This document shows, piece by piece, positions 36,658-46,100 of a stretch of DNA of 64,000 nt (the stretch's first letter is position 1; each line of letters begins with the position of its first letter). Under the pieces are notes generated by a model. That model searched no databases. It saw only the letters and a list, made by a program, of their open reading frames with translations, and was not told the origin of the DNA. Source of the DNA: Ferroplasma sp. (GTDB lineage Archaea; Thermoplasmatota; Thermoplasmata; Thermoplasmatales; Thermoplasmataceae). The stretch spans positions 1,302,001 through 1,366,000 of the forward strand of contig NZ_CP133597.1 in the NCBI RefSeq assembly GCF_031200575.1, in the 5' to 3' direction. Position numbers and translations under genes: made by a program.

Positions 36658-38091
36658 TTAACTCTTTGTCCCTGTCTTTTTAATTAATACAGTAAATATG
36701 AAGCCCAGAATCACAAATATAACCCCTATCAGGTATATATAATTATAGGCAGTCTTATCGGGAAAAGCTTCCATGATTTTGTATGGAATGCCATTTACCA
36801 TTTTTACACCTATGGTAACCTTTACAGTATACATGGTTTCGAGAGCGCCACCAAATGCAGGGGCTATGGACATTCCTATATCCCTGAATACCGTATTCAT
36901 TCCGGTGGCCTCTCCAGCATTTTCCCTTGGTGTAGAGGTAAGAAGAACGTTGATTATTCCAACGAGCATCATTGATATGCCGGCTCCCACAAATATTGTA
37001 TCAAGCAGTATTTCCGGTATTGTTGCCCGGTAGAGGTATAACAAACCGAACCCTATTAGGTCCACGGTAAGGCCCATAAGTATGGAGAGTCTGGGTCCCC
37101 TCTTACGTATTATCCTTGCAGCCACCGGCGCGAAAACCATATTCATCACAGTGGCAGGAAATAGTATAAGCCCCGAATCAAATACTGTTTTGCCGAACCC
37201 GCTGGGTGCCGGGTCCTGCAGCAGTGTTGGAACAGTAAAGAACAGAAAATACATTGCTGCCATGGCAAATAGCCCCACTATATTGGAAAGGAAAATATTC
37301 CTCTTCTTCAGGAGCTTCATATTTATGAACGCGTATTTATAATGGCTCTCAAAATATGCAAACACTGTGAATAGAACAAGGGCTGCAATGAATAATCCTA
37401 TGATAAGATGGGAATACCATCCATAATGCTGGCCCTCTGAGAGTGCAAAAATAAGTGCAACCAGCCCGCCGCCCAGCATTGCAACACCTGCAAAGTCGAT
37501 TTTCTGCTTTCCTGTAACCGTGTTCTCCCTTATGAATATAAATACCAGGATAAGCAGGATAACTGCAACCGGTATTGCCGTATGGAAATCCCACTGCCAT
37601 CCAAGGGTTTCTGTGATATATGAGCCCAGAACAAGCCCTATGCCTGACCCTATGGCAAATGTGGCGCTCATTATGCCCTGTGCCAGTGCCAGCTTTTCCC
37701 TGGGCACAACATCATTTATTATTGCAAAGGCGATAGGTATCATTCCGAAGCCAAGCCCCTGGACTGCACGAACTGCTATAAGCTCATCCAGTGTTCTGGT
37801 AAATCCCCCGAATGATATGGCAATGGTATATATTATTCCCAGGATAATGAATATCTTTTTCTTTCCAACTATATCAGCAACCTTCCCGAATATGGCTGCA
37901 GAAACTGTGCCGCTTATAATGTAAGCAGTTAAAATCCATGATACATTGCTGTACGTTGAATGAAAGAATGTTATAAATATTGGTATAGCCGGCACTATCA
38001 TGGTTTCCACGTAGATAATAAGCAACCCCGAAAATGCCATTAATGCTATGGTTATGCTAATTGATTTCTTTGACATGGGAAGTTCAGACAT
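36658..38091 (-). CDS. DHA2-type MFS exporter (14 TM)
   Basis: A 477-residue EmrB/QacA-like MFS protein: FGKVADIVGKKKIFIIL (motif A), RAVQGLGFGMIPIAFAI, and SATFAIGSGIGLVLGSYI (motif C-like). Three family members are encoded in this window (15305, here, 60360). Probable proton-coupled exporter of organic compounds. Confidence 0.87.
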   Translation of the reverse strand: MSELPMSKKSISITIALMAFSGLLIIYVETMIVPAIPIFITFFHSTYSNVSWILTAYIISGTVSAAIFGKVADIVGKKKIFIILGIIYTIAISFGGFTRTLDELIAVRAVQGLGFGMIPIAFAIINDVVPREKLALAQGIMSATFAIGSGIGLVLGSYITETLGWQWDFHTAIPVAVILLILVFIFIRENTVTGKQKIDFAGVAMLGGGLVALIFALSEGQHYGWYSHLIIGLFIAALVLFTVFAYFESHYKYAFINMKLLKKRNIFLSNIVGLFAMAAMYFLFFTVPTLLQDPAPSGFGKTVFDSGLILFPATVMNMVFAPVAARIIRKRGPRLSILMGLTVDLIGFGLLYLYRATIPEILLDTIFVGAGISMMLVGIINVLLTSTPRENAGEATGMNTVFRDIGMSIAPAFGGALETMYTVKVTIGVKMVNGIPYKIMEAFPDKTAYNYIYLIGVIFVILGFIFTVLIKKTGTKS

Positions 38092-38190
38092 GGTATCCGG
38101 ATTAAATGTTTATTAATAAATATTTCTTAAACAGAATTATAACAAAGATTGAAATTTTATTTCATTATCCGCTAAAAATAGTTCCGGATA

Positions 38191-39297
38191 TTAATTTTGA
38201 AAAACTAAAACCGGAATTTCCATTTCGTCCTTGAGAAGCCCGCTGTGCGCACCCTTCATTGCATATTTCCTCTGGTTTAGTGGAAAATGATATATGTCGT
38301 TGTTCCTGGATATCCCTATAAGCCCCGGAAGTTTCTGCATTACATTGCCGTCTATCTTTCCCATGAGGGCTGAATACATGCTGTCCCCTTTTGCAACCAG
38401 TTCAAGATTGCTGTAATGCCCCTCAAGGTACTCCTTTATCTCTGATGTATTTTCCATGAAGAGGGCCCTGGAATCGCCATAGGGAGGAAGTATGGATATG
38501 TCCATAAGGCCAGAATCGTTCCCAAGGTTAATGGTATTCCCGACCTCCACATGGCCATGGTCGGCAGTTATAACAAAATCATAGTCACTGTATTTTTCCA
38601 TTATTGAGATCAGGCTCTGGAGAATATATCTCGCCGATTCCACTGTGTAAGGATCATATGGACCGAGCTTATGTGCGGTCTGATCCACCTCAGGAAGGTA
38701 GAAGCTCACGAAATCTTTTCCCTGTTTTAGATTGTCCTCCAGCACGTAAAAGCTATGGAACACATTGGAGTATGTGTCTGTATTATTATTGCCATAGAGC
38801 AATGTGGAGAATGATGTTTTATTTATGAAAGCCGGTATGATGTTCACCGTTGAATATCCTGCCCTGTTCAGTGCCGTTACCTTTGACTCATAATTGAAAA
38901 TCGTGGCCATGGGGTAAGCACGTTCCATGGAATCCCTTATATATGCAGCCGAGGATGTGTAACCCAGTATATTTACTATAGAGCCCAGCTGCCTTATGTA
39001 TAGCTGATAGCCAATTATGCCATGCTGCCCTGGATAACGGTTCAAAAAGAATGATGACAGTGCATTTGATGTGGTTGAAGGAAATACAGATGTGCATTTC
39101 ATCTCATTCCGGAATTTGATTCCCGTTTTCTCGTAGATATTCCATCCCAGCCCATCCAGCAATATGAAGCACAGTTTTTTATGCTTGTAGTTCAATCCAA
39201 TGCCATCTGTTTCTGTCCTGAGGCCAAAATGGGAAAATATGTCACTCGATAGGTTTACCAGGGATTTATTGCCCGGAATTATAAAGTTTTCCTGCAT
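38191..39297 (-). CDS. Alkaline-phosphatase-superfamily phosphodiesterase/phosphatase
   Basis: A 368-residue type I phosphodiesterase/nucleotide-pyrophosphatase-like protein. Metal and nucleophile residues are visible in CFILLDGLGWNIY (Asp), FPSTTSNALSSF (Thr nucleophile), LPEVDQTAHKLG (Asp and His), ITADHGHVEVG (Asp-His-x-His) and AMKGAHSG (His). No signal peptide is seen. It lies 24 bp downstream of cbiA on the same strand, which raises the possibility of a role in the late corrinoid pathway, but it also has a TATA-like CATAATAT just upstream. Confidence 0.83.
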   Translation of the reverse strand: MQENFIIPGNKSLVNLSSDIFSHFGLRTETDGIGLNYKHKKLCFILLDGLGWNIYEKTGIKFRNEMKCTSVFPSTTSNALSSFFLNRYPGQHGIIGYQLYIRQLGSIVNILGYTSSAAYIRDSMERAYPMATIFNYESKVTALNRAGYSTVNIIPAFINKTSFSTLLYGNNNTDTYSNVFHSFYVLEDNLKQGKDFVSFYLPEVDQTAHKLGPYDPYTVESARYILQSLISIMEKYSDYDFVITADHGHVEVGNTINLGNDSGLMDISILPPYGDSRALFMENTSEIKEYLEGHYSNLELVAKGDSMYSALMGKIDGNVMQKLPGLIGISRNNDIYHFPLNQRKYAMKGAHSGLLKDEMEIPVLVFQN

Positions 39298-39321
39298 GGA
39301 TGTATATGCATTATTGATATA

Positions 39322-40686
39322 TTATGATTCAGGATTTTGTTTACGGTAATCCCTGCACCGCAAAACGAATCTCCTGGCTGCATTCTGGTTTGACGGAAAA
39401 TACACATGCAGATATCCTGCAGTGAGTCCCATGTAATTGTATCCTTCCAGCTCACCATTTTTGAATTCATAGGCTGGCTTCTGGTCCCCCTTGAATTCTA
39501 TTCTTGAATAGTGGAACTCATGCCCCCTTATTCTTTTACCCTTTTCCAGTATGGCGCAATCTGATGCAGCAGCAGCCTCCCTGTAACCCAGCGAGAGCCC
39601 TTTCATATACACCGTTGCCGGTATTGCACCCACCATGGGAAAATTCCCCTTATCAACAGTTATTGATTCTGAAAGGTACATGTATCCGCCACATTCAGCG
39701 AAAACCGGCATTCCATTGCTGATTTTATTCCTGATTTCCCACATGATCGTTTTATTCTCTGAAAGTTCCCGGGCATGGAGTTCCGGATATCCTCCGCCCA
39801 GGTACAGCCCGTCAATATCAGGCAGGGTTTTATCCCTTATGGGATCAAAATATACTGGAATGCCGCCAAATTTTTCCAGAATTTCAATATTCTCCGCATA
39901 ATAGAAGGAAAATGCCTCATTATATGCTATGCCGATCCTTGCCCTCTCCTTCATTTTTAAATTGTAAATCCTTTTGCTTCCCTTCCAGATGGTTCTATAC
40001 TTACTGGAAATCCTTATTATGGAATCCAGGTCAACACTTTTTGCAATTTGCTGTGATAGATTCTGAAAATAGGTTTCTCCTGTTGCTTTTTCCGCAGTTG
40101 TCACAAGGCCAAGATAACGTGATTTTATTTTTAAATCCTCGCCGCGCTTTATGCATCCTATAACCTTTATTCCCGTAAAATGCTCTATTGCGTCCCCTAC
40201 CATGCTGCAGTGGTAATCTGATCCTGCGCGGTTCATTATAACACCCGCTATGTTCACCCTCTTATCCATGTCCCTGAATCCCATCACTGTGGCAGCGGCG
40301 CTCTGCCCTGAAGATGAAATGTCCACAATAAGTATTACAGGCAATCCAAGAATCCTTGCCACATCAAACGAGCTGCCACGGAACTTATTTCCTGGCGCCC
40401 CGTCATAAAGGCCCATTACCCCCTCAACTATTGAAATATCACCGCCTTCGGAATTGTGATAATATATCTCCCTGACAGTTGCGTCACTTCCCATAACCGG
40501 GTCAAGATTGTGTGGTATATTCCCTGATGCAATTCTGTGGAATCCCGGATCAATATAATCAGGGCCAACCTTGAATGGCTGCACCCTCATTCCTTTATCT
40601 GAAAGTGCCCTCATGATCCCGGCTGATACCGTTGTTTTCCCGGATCCACTGGATGTGCCCGCTATCATTATTCCCTTAATGGCCAT
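39322..40686 (-). CDS. cbiA: Cobyrinate a,c-diamide synthase
   Basis: A 454-residue CobB/CbiA amidotransferase that amidates carboxylates a and c of cobyrinate using glutamine and ATP. The P-loop is MIAGTSSGSGKTTVSAG, the synthetase domain has FKVGPDYIDPGFH and EGVMGLYDGAPG, and the C-terminal class I glutaminase-like domain has GLYLGGGYPELHA and the Cys of VFAECGGYMYL. The frame opens at 40710, but ATG 40686 places the P-loop at the usual distance. This start overlaps cbiG by 11 nt. Confidence 0.93.
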   Translation of the reverse strand: MAIKGIMIAGTSSGSGKTTVSAGIMRALSDKGMRVQPFKVGPDYIDPGFHRIASGNIPHNLDPVMGSDATVREIYYHNSEGGDISIVEGVMGLYDGAPGNKFRGSSFDVARILGLPVILIVDISSSGQSAAATVMGFRDMDKRVNIAGVIMNRAGSDYHCSMVGDAIEHFTGIKVIGCIKRGEDLKIKSRYLGLVTTAEKATGETYFQNLSQQIAKSVDLDSIIRISSKYRTIWKGSKRIYNLKMKERARIGIAYNEAFSFYYAENIEILEKFGGIPVYFDPIRDKTLPDIDGLYLGGGYPELHARELSENKTIMWEIRNKISNGMPVFAECGGYMYLSESITVDKGNFPMVGAIPATVYMKGLSLGYREAAAASDCAILEKGKRIRGHEFHYSRIEFKGDQKPAYEFKNGELEGYNYMGLTAGYLHVYFPSNQNAARRFVLRCRDYRKQNPES

Positions 40687-41671
40687 GCAGAAACACCGAT
40701 ACGGTAACATTATTAATAATTTCCTTAGATACTATCTGCATGCCATTTCCAGAGGAAATTCTTGCGGCGGCATTGGATACAGAATAGGCGCCGGTTGCCC
40801 TATAAACAGCATCGGATTTGTCAGATGCATGCCTGTTAAGCTCCTCAGCAGGATAAAAATGAAGTGGGCATTTCAGGCTTTCTGCCAGTTTTTTTATATC
40901 AGGGTTCCCGGATTTTATATCTATGGTTGAAATCGATCCTATGGCCTCCATTAATAAGTGAAATTTTTTGAATGTTGATTCTATGGCCTTTAACATGTCT
41001 TTTAATGTGGCATCGCTGGAAAAACCGATGCCGAGGTCCAGCACCTGTGGCACCAGGATCAGGGCAGAATCATCCTGCTCATCCATGTAGGTTATAATGA
41101 TTTTTCTTCCGCTGGAGGAGCCCTGAAGCTCCGGGACTGAAATTCCAGTCCTGTTGATTACCTGTACCGGATCACCTGCAAGCATATCTCCTGAAACAGG
41201 GGCGAGGTTCTCCCTGTTTTTGATGACCATGCCGTATTTCACTGCAACTGAATCTACAGCAGCAATTCCATGGAGGTCTGATGCGGTTGTGATTACTGCC
41301 ACTGCACCCAGAATGTCCGCTATTTTTCCGGCCATATCATTGGCACCGTGGTGGCCTCCTGTTACAGGTATAACAAACCTGGCAGAATCATCTATTGCCA
41401 GAACCGGTATATCATGAAACTTATCATGCAGGCAAGGTGCTATGATCCTTACGACTGCCCCGAGAGACATAATGAAAATGGCAGCAACATAATTCTCAAA
41501 AATTAATGATGTAATATCCTCTGCGTGATGGAATACTTTATAATTACCGGTTCCTGCGAATCTGCTGCTTACAAAAATATCTGCTTTGAACTCAAGAGAA
41601 AGCCTTTCAGAAATTGCCATGCCGTTGGCGGTTACAGATACCAGTGCTATCCTCTTTCCATCCATATCCAT
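40676..41671 (-). CDS. cbiG: Cobalt-precorrin-5A hydrolase
   Basis: A 331-residue CbiG, which opens the lactone ring of cobalt-precorrin-5A and releases acetaldehyde in anaerobic cobalamin synthesis. Central motif IFIMSLGAVVRIIAPCL, then VLAIDDSARFVIPVTGGHHG and ITTASDLHGIAAVD. The C-terminal domain has LDLGIGFSSDATLKDML and ends with YSVSNAAARISS. A TATA-like ATAAATAT about 19 nt before ATG 41671 sits in the region divergent from the TPP riboswitch gene. Other cbi genes are not in the window. Confidence 0.93.
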   Translation of the reverse strand: MDMDGKRIALVSVTANGMAISERLSLEFKADIFVSSRFAGTGNYKVFHHAEDITSLIFENYVAAIFIMSLGAVVRIIAPCLHDKFHDIPVLAIDDSARFVIPVTGGHHGANDMAGKIADILGAVAVITTASDLHGIAAVDSVAVKYGMVIKNRENLAPVSGDMLAGDPVQVINRTGISVPELQGSSSGRKIIITYMDEQDDSALILVPQVLDLGIGFSSDATLKDMLKAIESTFKKFHLLMEAIGSISTIDIKSGNPDIKKLAESLKCPLHFYPAEELNRHASDKSDAVYRATGAYSVSNAAARISSGNGMQIVSKEIINNVTVSVFLHGH

Positions 41672-41730
41672 AAATTGATTCTGACATATTATATTTATCA
41701 GGAATAAAAAAATCTGTACAGGTCGATAAA

Positions 41731-41738
41731 TATTTATA
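41731..41738 (+). promoter_or_regulatory. TATA box for riboswitch transcript
   Basis: TATTTATA lies about 25 nt before the 5' edge of the TPP aptamer, which places the transcription start at or just before its first conserved base. Confidence 0.5.
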
Positions 41739-41756
41739 TGTTTTATAAATATATAA

Positions 41757-41835
41757 TTACCGGGGAGCGAAAAGCTGAGAGGATAGGGATCGACCCGTGT
41801 AACCTGATCCGGACAATACCGGCGGAGGGAGATGG
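41757..41835 (+). promoter_or_regulatory. TPP riboswitch (THI element)
   Basis: All conserved parts of the thiamine pyrophosphate aptamer are present in order: CGGGGAGC, then GCTGAGAGG (the pyrimidine-binding GCUGAGA bulge), GATCGACCC, AACCTGATCC and GGACAATACC, then CGGAGGGAG. The 3' strand of the aptamer contains GGAGGG (41824-41829), which can act as a Shine-Dalgarno sequence. It lies 25 nt before the start of the MFS gene. Ligand binding should bury this purine tract and lower expression. Confidence 0.95.
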
Positions 41836-41879
41836 ATACGAAATATGAATTTATAGAATTATGGTGGCTATTACGTTAA
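41832..41879 (+). CDS. Possible 15-codon leader ORF overlapping the MFS start
   Basis: ATG 41832, in the last bases of the aptamer, opens a short frame (MDTKYEFIELWWLLR) ending at TAA 41877-41879. It overlaps the start of the MFS gene in another frame. The GGAGGG tract lies only 2 nt before this ATG, which is closer than a normal ribosome-binding spacing. There is no coding evidence beyond its position, and it may be fortuitous. Confidence 0.2.
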   Translation: MDTKYEFIELWWLLR

Positions 41880-43099
41880 CCACGAAGCAGCGTTTTATGA
41901 TTGTATCAAGCGCTTCAGGGCTAACGTTCTGGGGAATGGTTGGTACACTGGGCCCGCTTGCTGCAGCAGGGTCGATAATAGGGGTGCTTCCACATTATCT
42001 GAAGGTTCTCGTTCTGCTGATTGGGCCTTTATTTGTCCCATTCGGGAATTTTTTCATGGGGTTGCTTACGGATCGGCTGGGAAGAAAAAAGATTTTTCTT
42101 ATGACCATGATCATTTATGGTGTGGGAATAGTTGTGATATCATTGAGCTATACCTTCATTCCACTGATAATAGGCCTTATGCTGGCGGAATTCGGGGTCG
42201 GTGGAGAGGAAATACCCTCACTATCACTTGTATCTGAGGATTCTCCAGTATCCCAGAGGGCAATGTGGCTTACAATCATATCTGATTTTGACAACATAGG
42301 CAGTGCCCTTATAGCAGGATTATTTGTTATAATTGTAAATTCATTTATGGATAGGATAATTCTTCTTTCTGCTGCCTCAGTGCTAATTATAATTATGGTA
42401 CTATCCAGGATTTCCCTGCCGGAGTCATACAAATGGCAGGAATCAAGGGGGCAGAAGGAAAAGTCAGAGATTACAAAGAAATCGCTTTACATAGACACTA
42501 ACGGCGTAAATATCAAAAGGCCTGCTTACAGGCTCTCTCTCTTTGTGCTCATGACCATGGCAATATCCCAGTATACCACATTCGGCCTCATGGCATATGT
42601 AATCGGCCCCTACGAATTCCCAGGAGCCCGTACAGATGACATGATAATATTTGTTGCCCTTGTTGGCGCTTCAGTGGCTGGCTTCATTGCTGCACCGCTC
42701 ATATCCCGTGGAAGGAAAAAATACACCATGTATTCCTTCGGAACCGGATTTTTATCCACGGTTCTGATTTTTATTCTTATACCCTTCCTTCACGACACAC
42801 TGATATTTTATCCACTGCTGTTTCTGAATATGATGATGAGTGAATTTGCCTGGGCTTCAAGGACAACACTGGAGCCCGAACTGGCACCAACAAGAATAAG
42901 GGGAACTTTCATCGGTACCGTCAGGCTGGCCCCTATGATAGTCTATCCACTTCTTGTAATAGCCACCAGCACCATGCCACTAACAGACTTTATTGCCCTG
43001 AACATGGGATTGTGGCTTCTTGGGTTTGTAGGTGCCATGGTATGGCATCATTACGGGATTGAAACAAGAAACGTCAACATAGACTATTCAGAAAATTGA
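41861..43099 (+). CDS. MFS transporter under TPP control, probable thiamine-related uptake
   Basis: A 412-residue, 12-helix MFS protein with loop MGLLTDRLGRKKIFLMTM (motif A) and a polar tail. It is directly behind a TPP riboswitch. In Thermoplasma species, MFS genes behind THI elements have been predicted to be thiamine or thiamine-precursor transporters, and the same role is inferred here. There is no purine-rich site just before ATG 41861, and an in-frame TGA at 41846 rules out a longer start. Similar in plan to the MFS protein at 7000-8298. Confidence 0.87.
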   Translation: MVAITLTTKQRFMIVSSASGLTFWGMVGTLGPLAAAGSIIGVLPHYLKVLVLLIGPLFVPFGNFFMGLLTDRLGRKKIFLMTMIIYGVGIVVISLSYTFIPLIIGLMLAEFGVGGEEIPSLSLVSEDSPVSQRAMWLTIISDFDNIGSALIAGLFVIIVNSFMDRIILLSAASVLIIIMVLSRISLPESYKWQESRGQKEKSEITKKSLYIDTNGVNIKRPAYRLSLFVLMTMAISQYTTFGLMAYVIGPYEFPGARTDDMIIFVALVGASVAGFIAAPLISRGRKKYTMYSFGTGFLSTVLIFILIPFLHDTLIFYPLLFLNMMMSEFAWASRTTLEPELAPTRIRGTFIGTVRLAPMIVYPLLVIATSTMPLTDFIALNMGLWLLGFVGAMVWHHYGIETRNVNIDYSEN

Positions 43100-43165
43100 A
43101 AATTCCTGCAATGCCATTTATAATAAAATTAATATATTCTTTTCATTATTAACTCAAGACATTCA

Positions 43166-46100
43166 ATGGATATAAACATAGATGAAAGTATAACAAAATG
43201 GGAAAAAGATGTTATAGATACTTCAAAAAATAACCGCCTCCTATATTTCAATTCCGAGTCATTCCTGAAGATAACCACTCCATCCATGCTATTCCTCTTT
43301 GACGACCTTGTTAACAAGGATAAAAAAATGGGGGTGCACCTGACCGGAGATGAGGAAAACCGCAGGAAGGATGAAATAATATTTTCTAGAAAGGATGGAC
43401 TGGGAAAGGCGCTGTCATCTATGTACTACCAGGCCAACAGTGCCCTGAAGGAGCACGGATCAAACGTTTTGTTCATTTCCTTTGGACTGCTGAAATGGAA
43501 GGATGAAAATGCGAAAACAGTGGAAACACAGCTTTTCTTTGTCCCTGTAACCCTGTCCAGGAAGATGTACGATGATTTTACCCTGGAATCAACGGAGGGA
43601 GATATATTTTTCAATCCTGTGCTGAGGGAAAAGCTGGAACAGTTCGGAATTAAATTTGACTTTGCCTTTGATGACAACCTGAATCTATCCGAGGCAATGA
43701 GGAATTTCAAGCTAACCGTAAAGGATACCAGGTGGAGTGTCAGCAGAAATTCCTATCTAGGTGTGGTTTCCTTTACAAACAACAATATATACAATGATAT
43801 AAAGAAAAACCATGACGCCATAAAGAAAAATGACCTGACCAGGGCGCTGGCCGGAGATTTCGAGGTCATTAAAAAATTGAACGAGAAAATGCCTAAGACA
43901 GTTAACTATTCAATAGATACAGTCATGGATGCAGACTCCAGCCAGATAAGCGCGGTTTATGCTGCAAGGTCAGGTGCAAGCTTTATACTCAACGGTCCTC
44001 CAGGAACAGGGAAAAGCCAGACAATCTCTAACATTATAGCTGATTCAATGAAGAATAACAGGAGCGTTCTTTTCGTCAGTGAAAAAAATGCTGCAATAGA
44101 GGTTGTCAAAAAGCGCCTCCAGGAGTCCGGGCTGGGAGATTTTATCCTGAGCTTTCATGGAAATGCGTCAAAGAGCGAGATCATTAAATCACTGTACAAA
44201 TCGGTAGAGAACAACCAGCATGTTCCCAGGACCCTTGTGCCCACGGACAGGTATTCAGGAACACTGAACGATTATGTACATGCTGTCCATGAAAAACGTG
44301 GAAACCTTGGAAGGAGCGTGTACGATGCATGCATGATTGAACTTGAAAACAGCTGCCAGTTTTCTCTTAAAATTGGTGCAGGCATGATTGATATTACCCC
44401 GGAAGTACTGGAAAACATAGAGTTTCAGATTTCAGAGTTCAACGATTACCTCGATATCATTGAAAATTTCGATAAAATGCCGGTTGATTTGCAGCTGCCC
44501 AGGTACAGGGAAAATCCCGAAAAATACTACCGCGGCATAGATTCCATAGAAAACGGAATAGATGGCATTGAGGAAATAAGGGAGCAGATAAAAAATTGTA
44601 CCGGCGTGGACGTCACCTCAATGAAGGATGCGGAGAAGGTATACCAGCTGGCATCGGTGCTCAACCCGGATGTAACCCTTGAGAAAGAGTTCCTGGATGC
44701 AGAGTTTATCCAGGATGCCTATGAACTGCTGGAATCCCGGGAAAAACTTATTCAGGAATACAAATACATGTCTGATATCTTCACTAAAAAGAGGAAAAAA
44801 GAGTTTATGAATCTGGATCTTGATTCCCTGAAAAAGAATCTTGTTGAAAATTACAGCTCTGGCCTCAAAAGGCTATCATCGGATTATAAAAAGATAGTAA
44901 GGGATATAATGGAACTCACAGAGGACTCTTCCAGGAAGCATTATAACGAAATTATTGAAGACATTGATTACGCCATGAAGATAAGGGAGAAGGAAGCAGC
45001 CCTTGAAGCAGTGGAGGAATCCATGAAATCAAAGAACATAGACTCGGAGGATGTATATGACAGGATCAGGTATGCCAAAAAAATAATTTCAAATATGCCC
45101 GGAGAAACTGCAGTGGAGGCAGTAACCGGAATGGTATCAGGAAATGGGGATATGGATAGTGTAATGGAATTCAAATCACTCTTTGAATCTGTAAGCAATG
45201 GAATAAATTCCCTCTCTGAGATTCTTCCATCAGCCAGCAGCATGACTGATAAAAACCTGGAGGAAATCAGAGAACAGATAGGAGGGCTATCTTCCCTGGA
45301 TGTTGAACGATATGCCAAATTCATGGAGCTCTACGATTCCCTTAAATCTTCTGGTATAGACATATCACCGGCCTTCAATAAGGAACTGCATAACGATTCT
45401 ATACTTCACTCTTTCAGGCATAGTTTCAACCACGAATTTGTTTCATATTATGTAAGGAACGATGATAATCTAAAGAACTTCAGGGCCTCATCCCATGAAA
45501 GGCTGGCAGGGATGTTCATGGATTATGACAGGAAAAGGATAGAAATAAACAGGATCAACCTGGTAAGCGAATTAACAGACAGACGCAGGGAGATTCTGGC
45601 AAAGTATCCAGGTGCGTCAATGATAATAAAAACAGAAAATGCAAAGAAAAGATTTCAGAAGCCATTAAAAACTCTCTTCGGTGAGCTCAGGGATGTGCTT
45701 CCAGCACTGAAGCCATGCATAATGATGAGCCCGAATAATGTGAGTGCTTTCCTGGACAGTGATTTTTCCTTTGACCTCATTATATTTGATGAGGCCTCAC
45801 AGCTGACTCCGCCCGATGCAGTTGGATCCCTTATAAGGTCAAAGCAGGCAATTATATCAGGGGATACGCAGCAGCTTCCTCCAACCAGCTTCTTTGAAAA
45901 TGTAAATATATCAAAGTATGAGGATGATTATGTCGTACTGGATAACATACTTGATCAGTTTGACGCCATTGGGCTCGCTAAGATACCCCTGAAATGGCAT
46001 TACAGGAGTGTTGATGACAGGCTGATTGCATTTTCCAACAGGTATTTCTATGAAAATTCTCTGGAAACATTCCCATCAGCATATGTAAATTCTCCAGATA

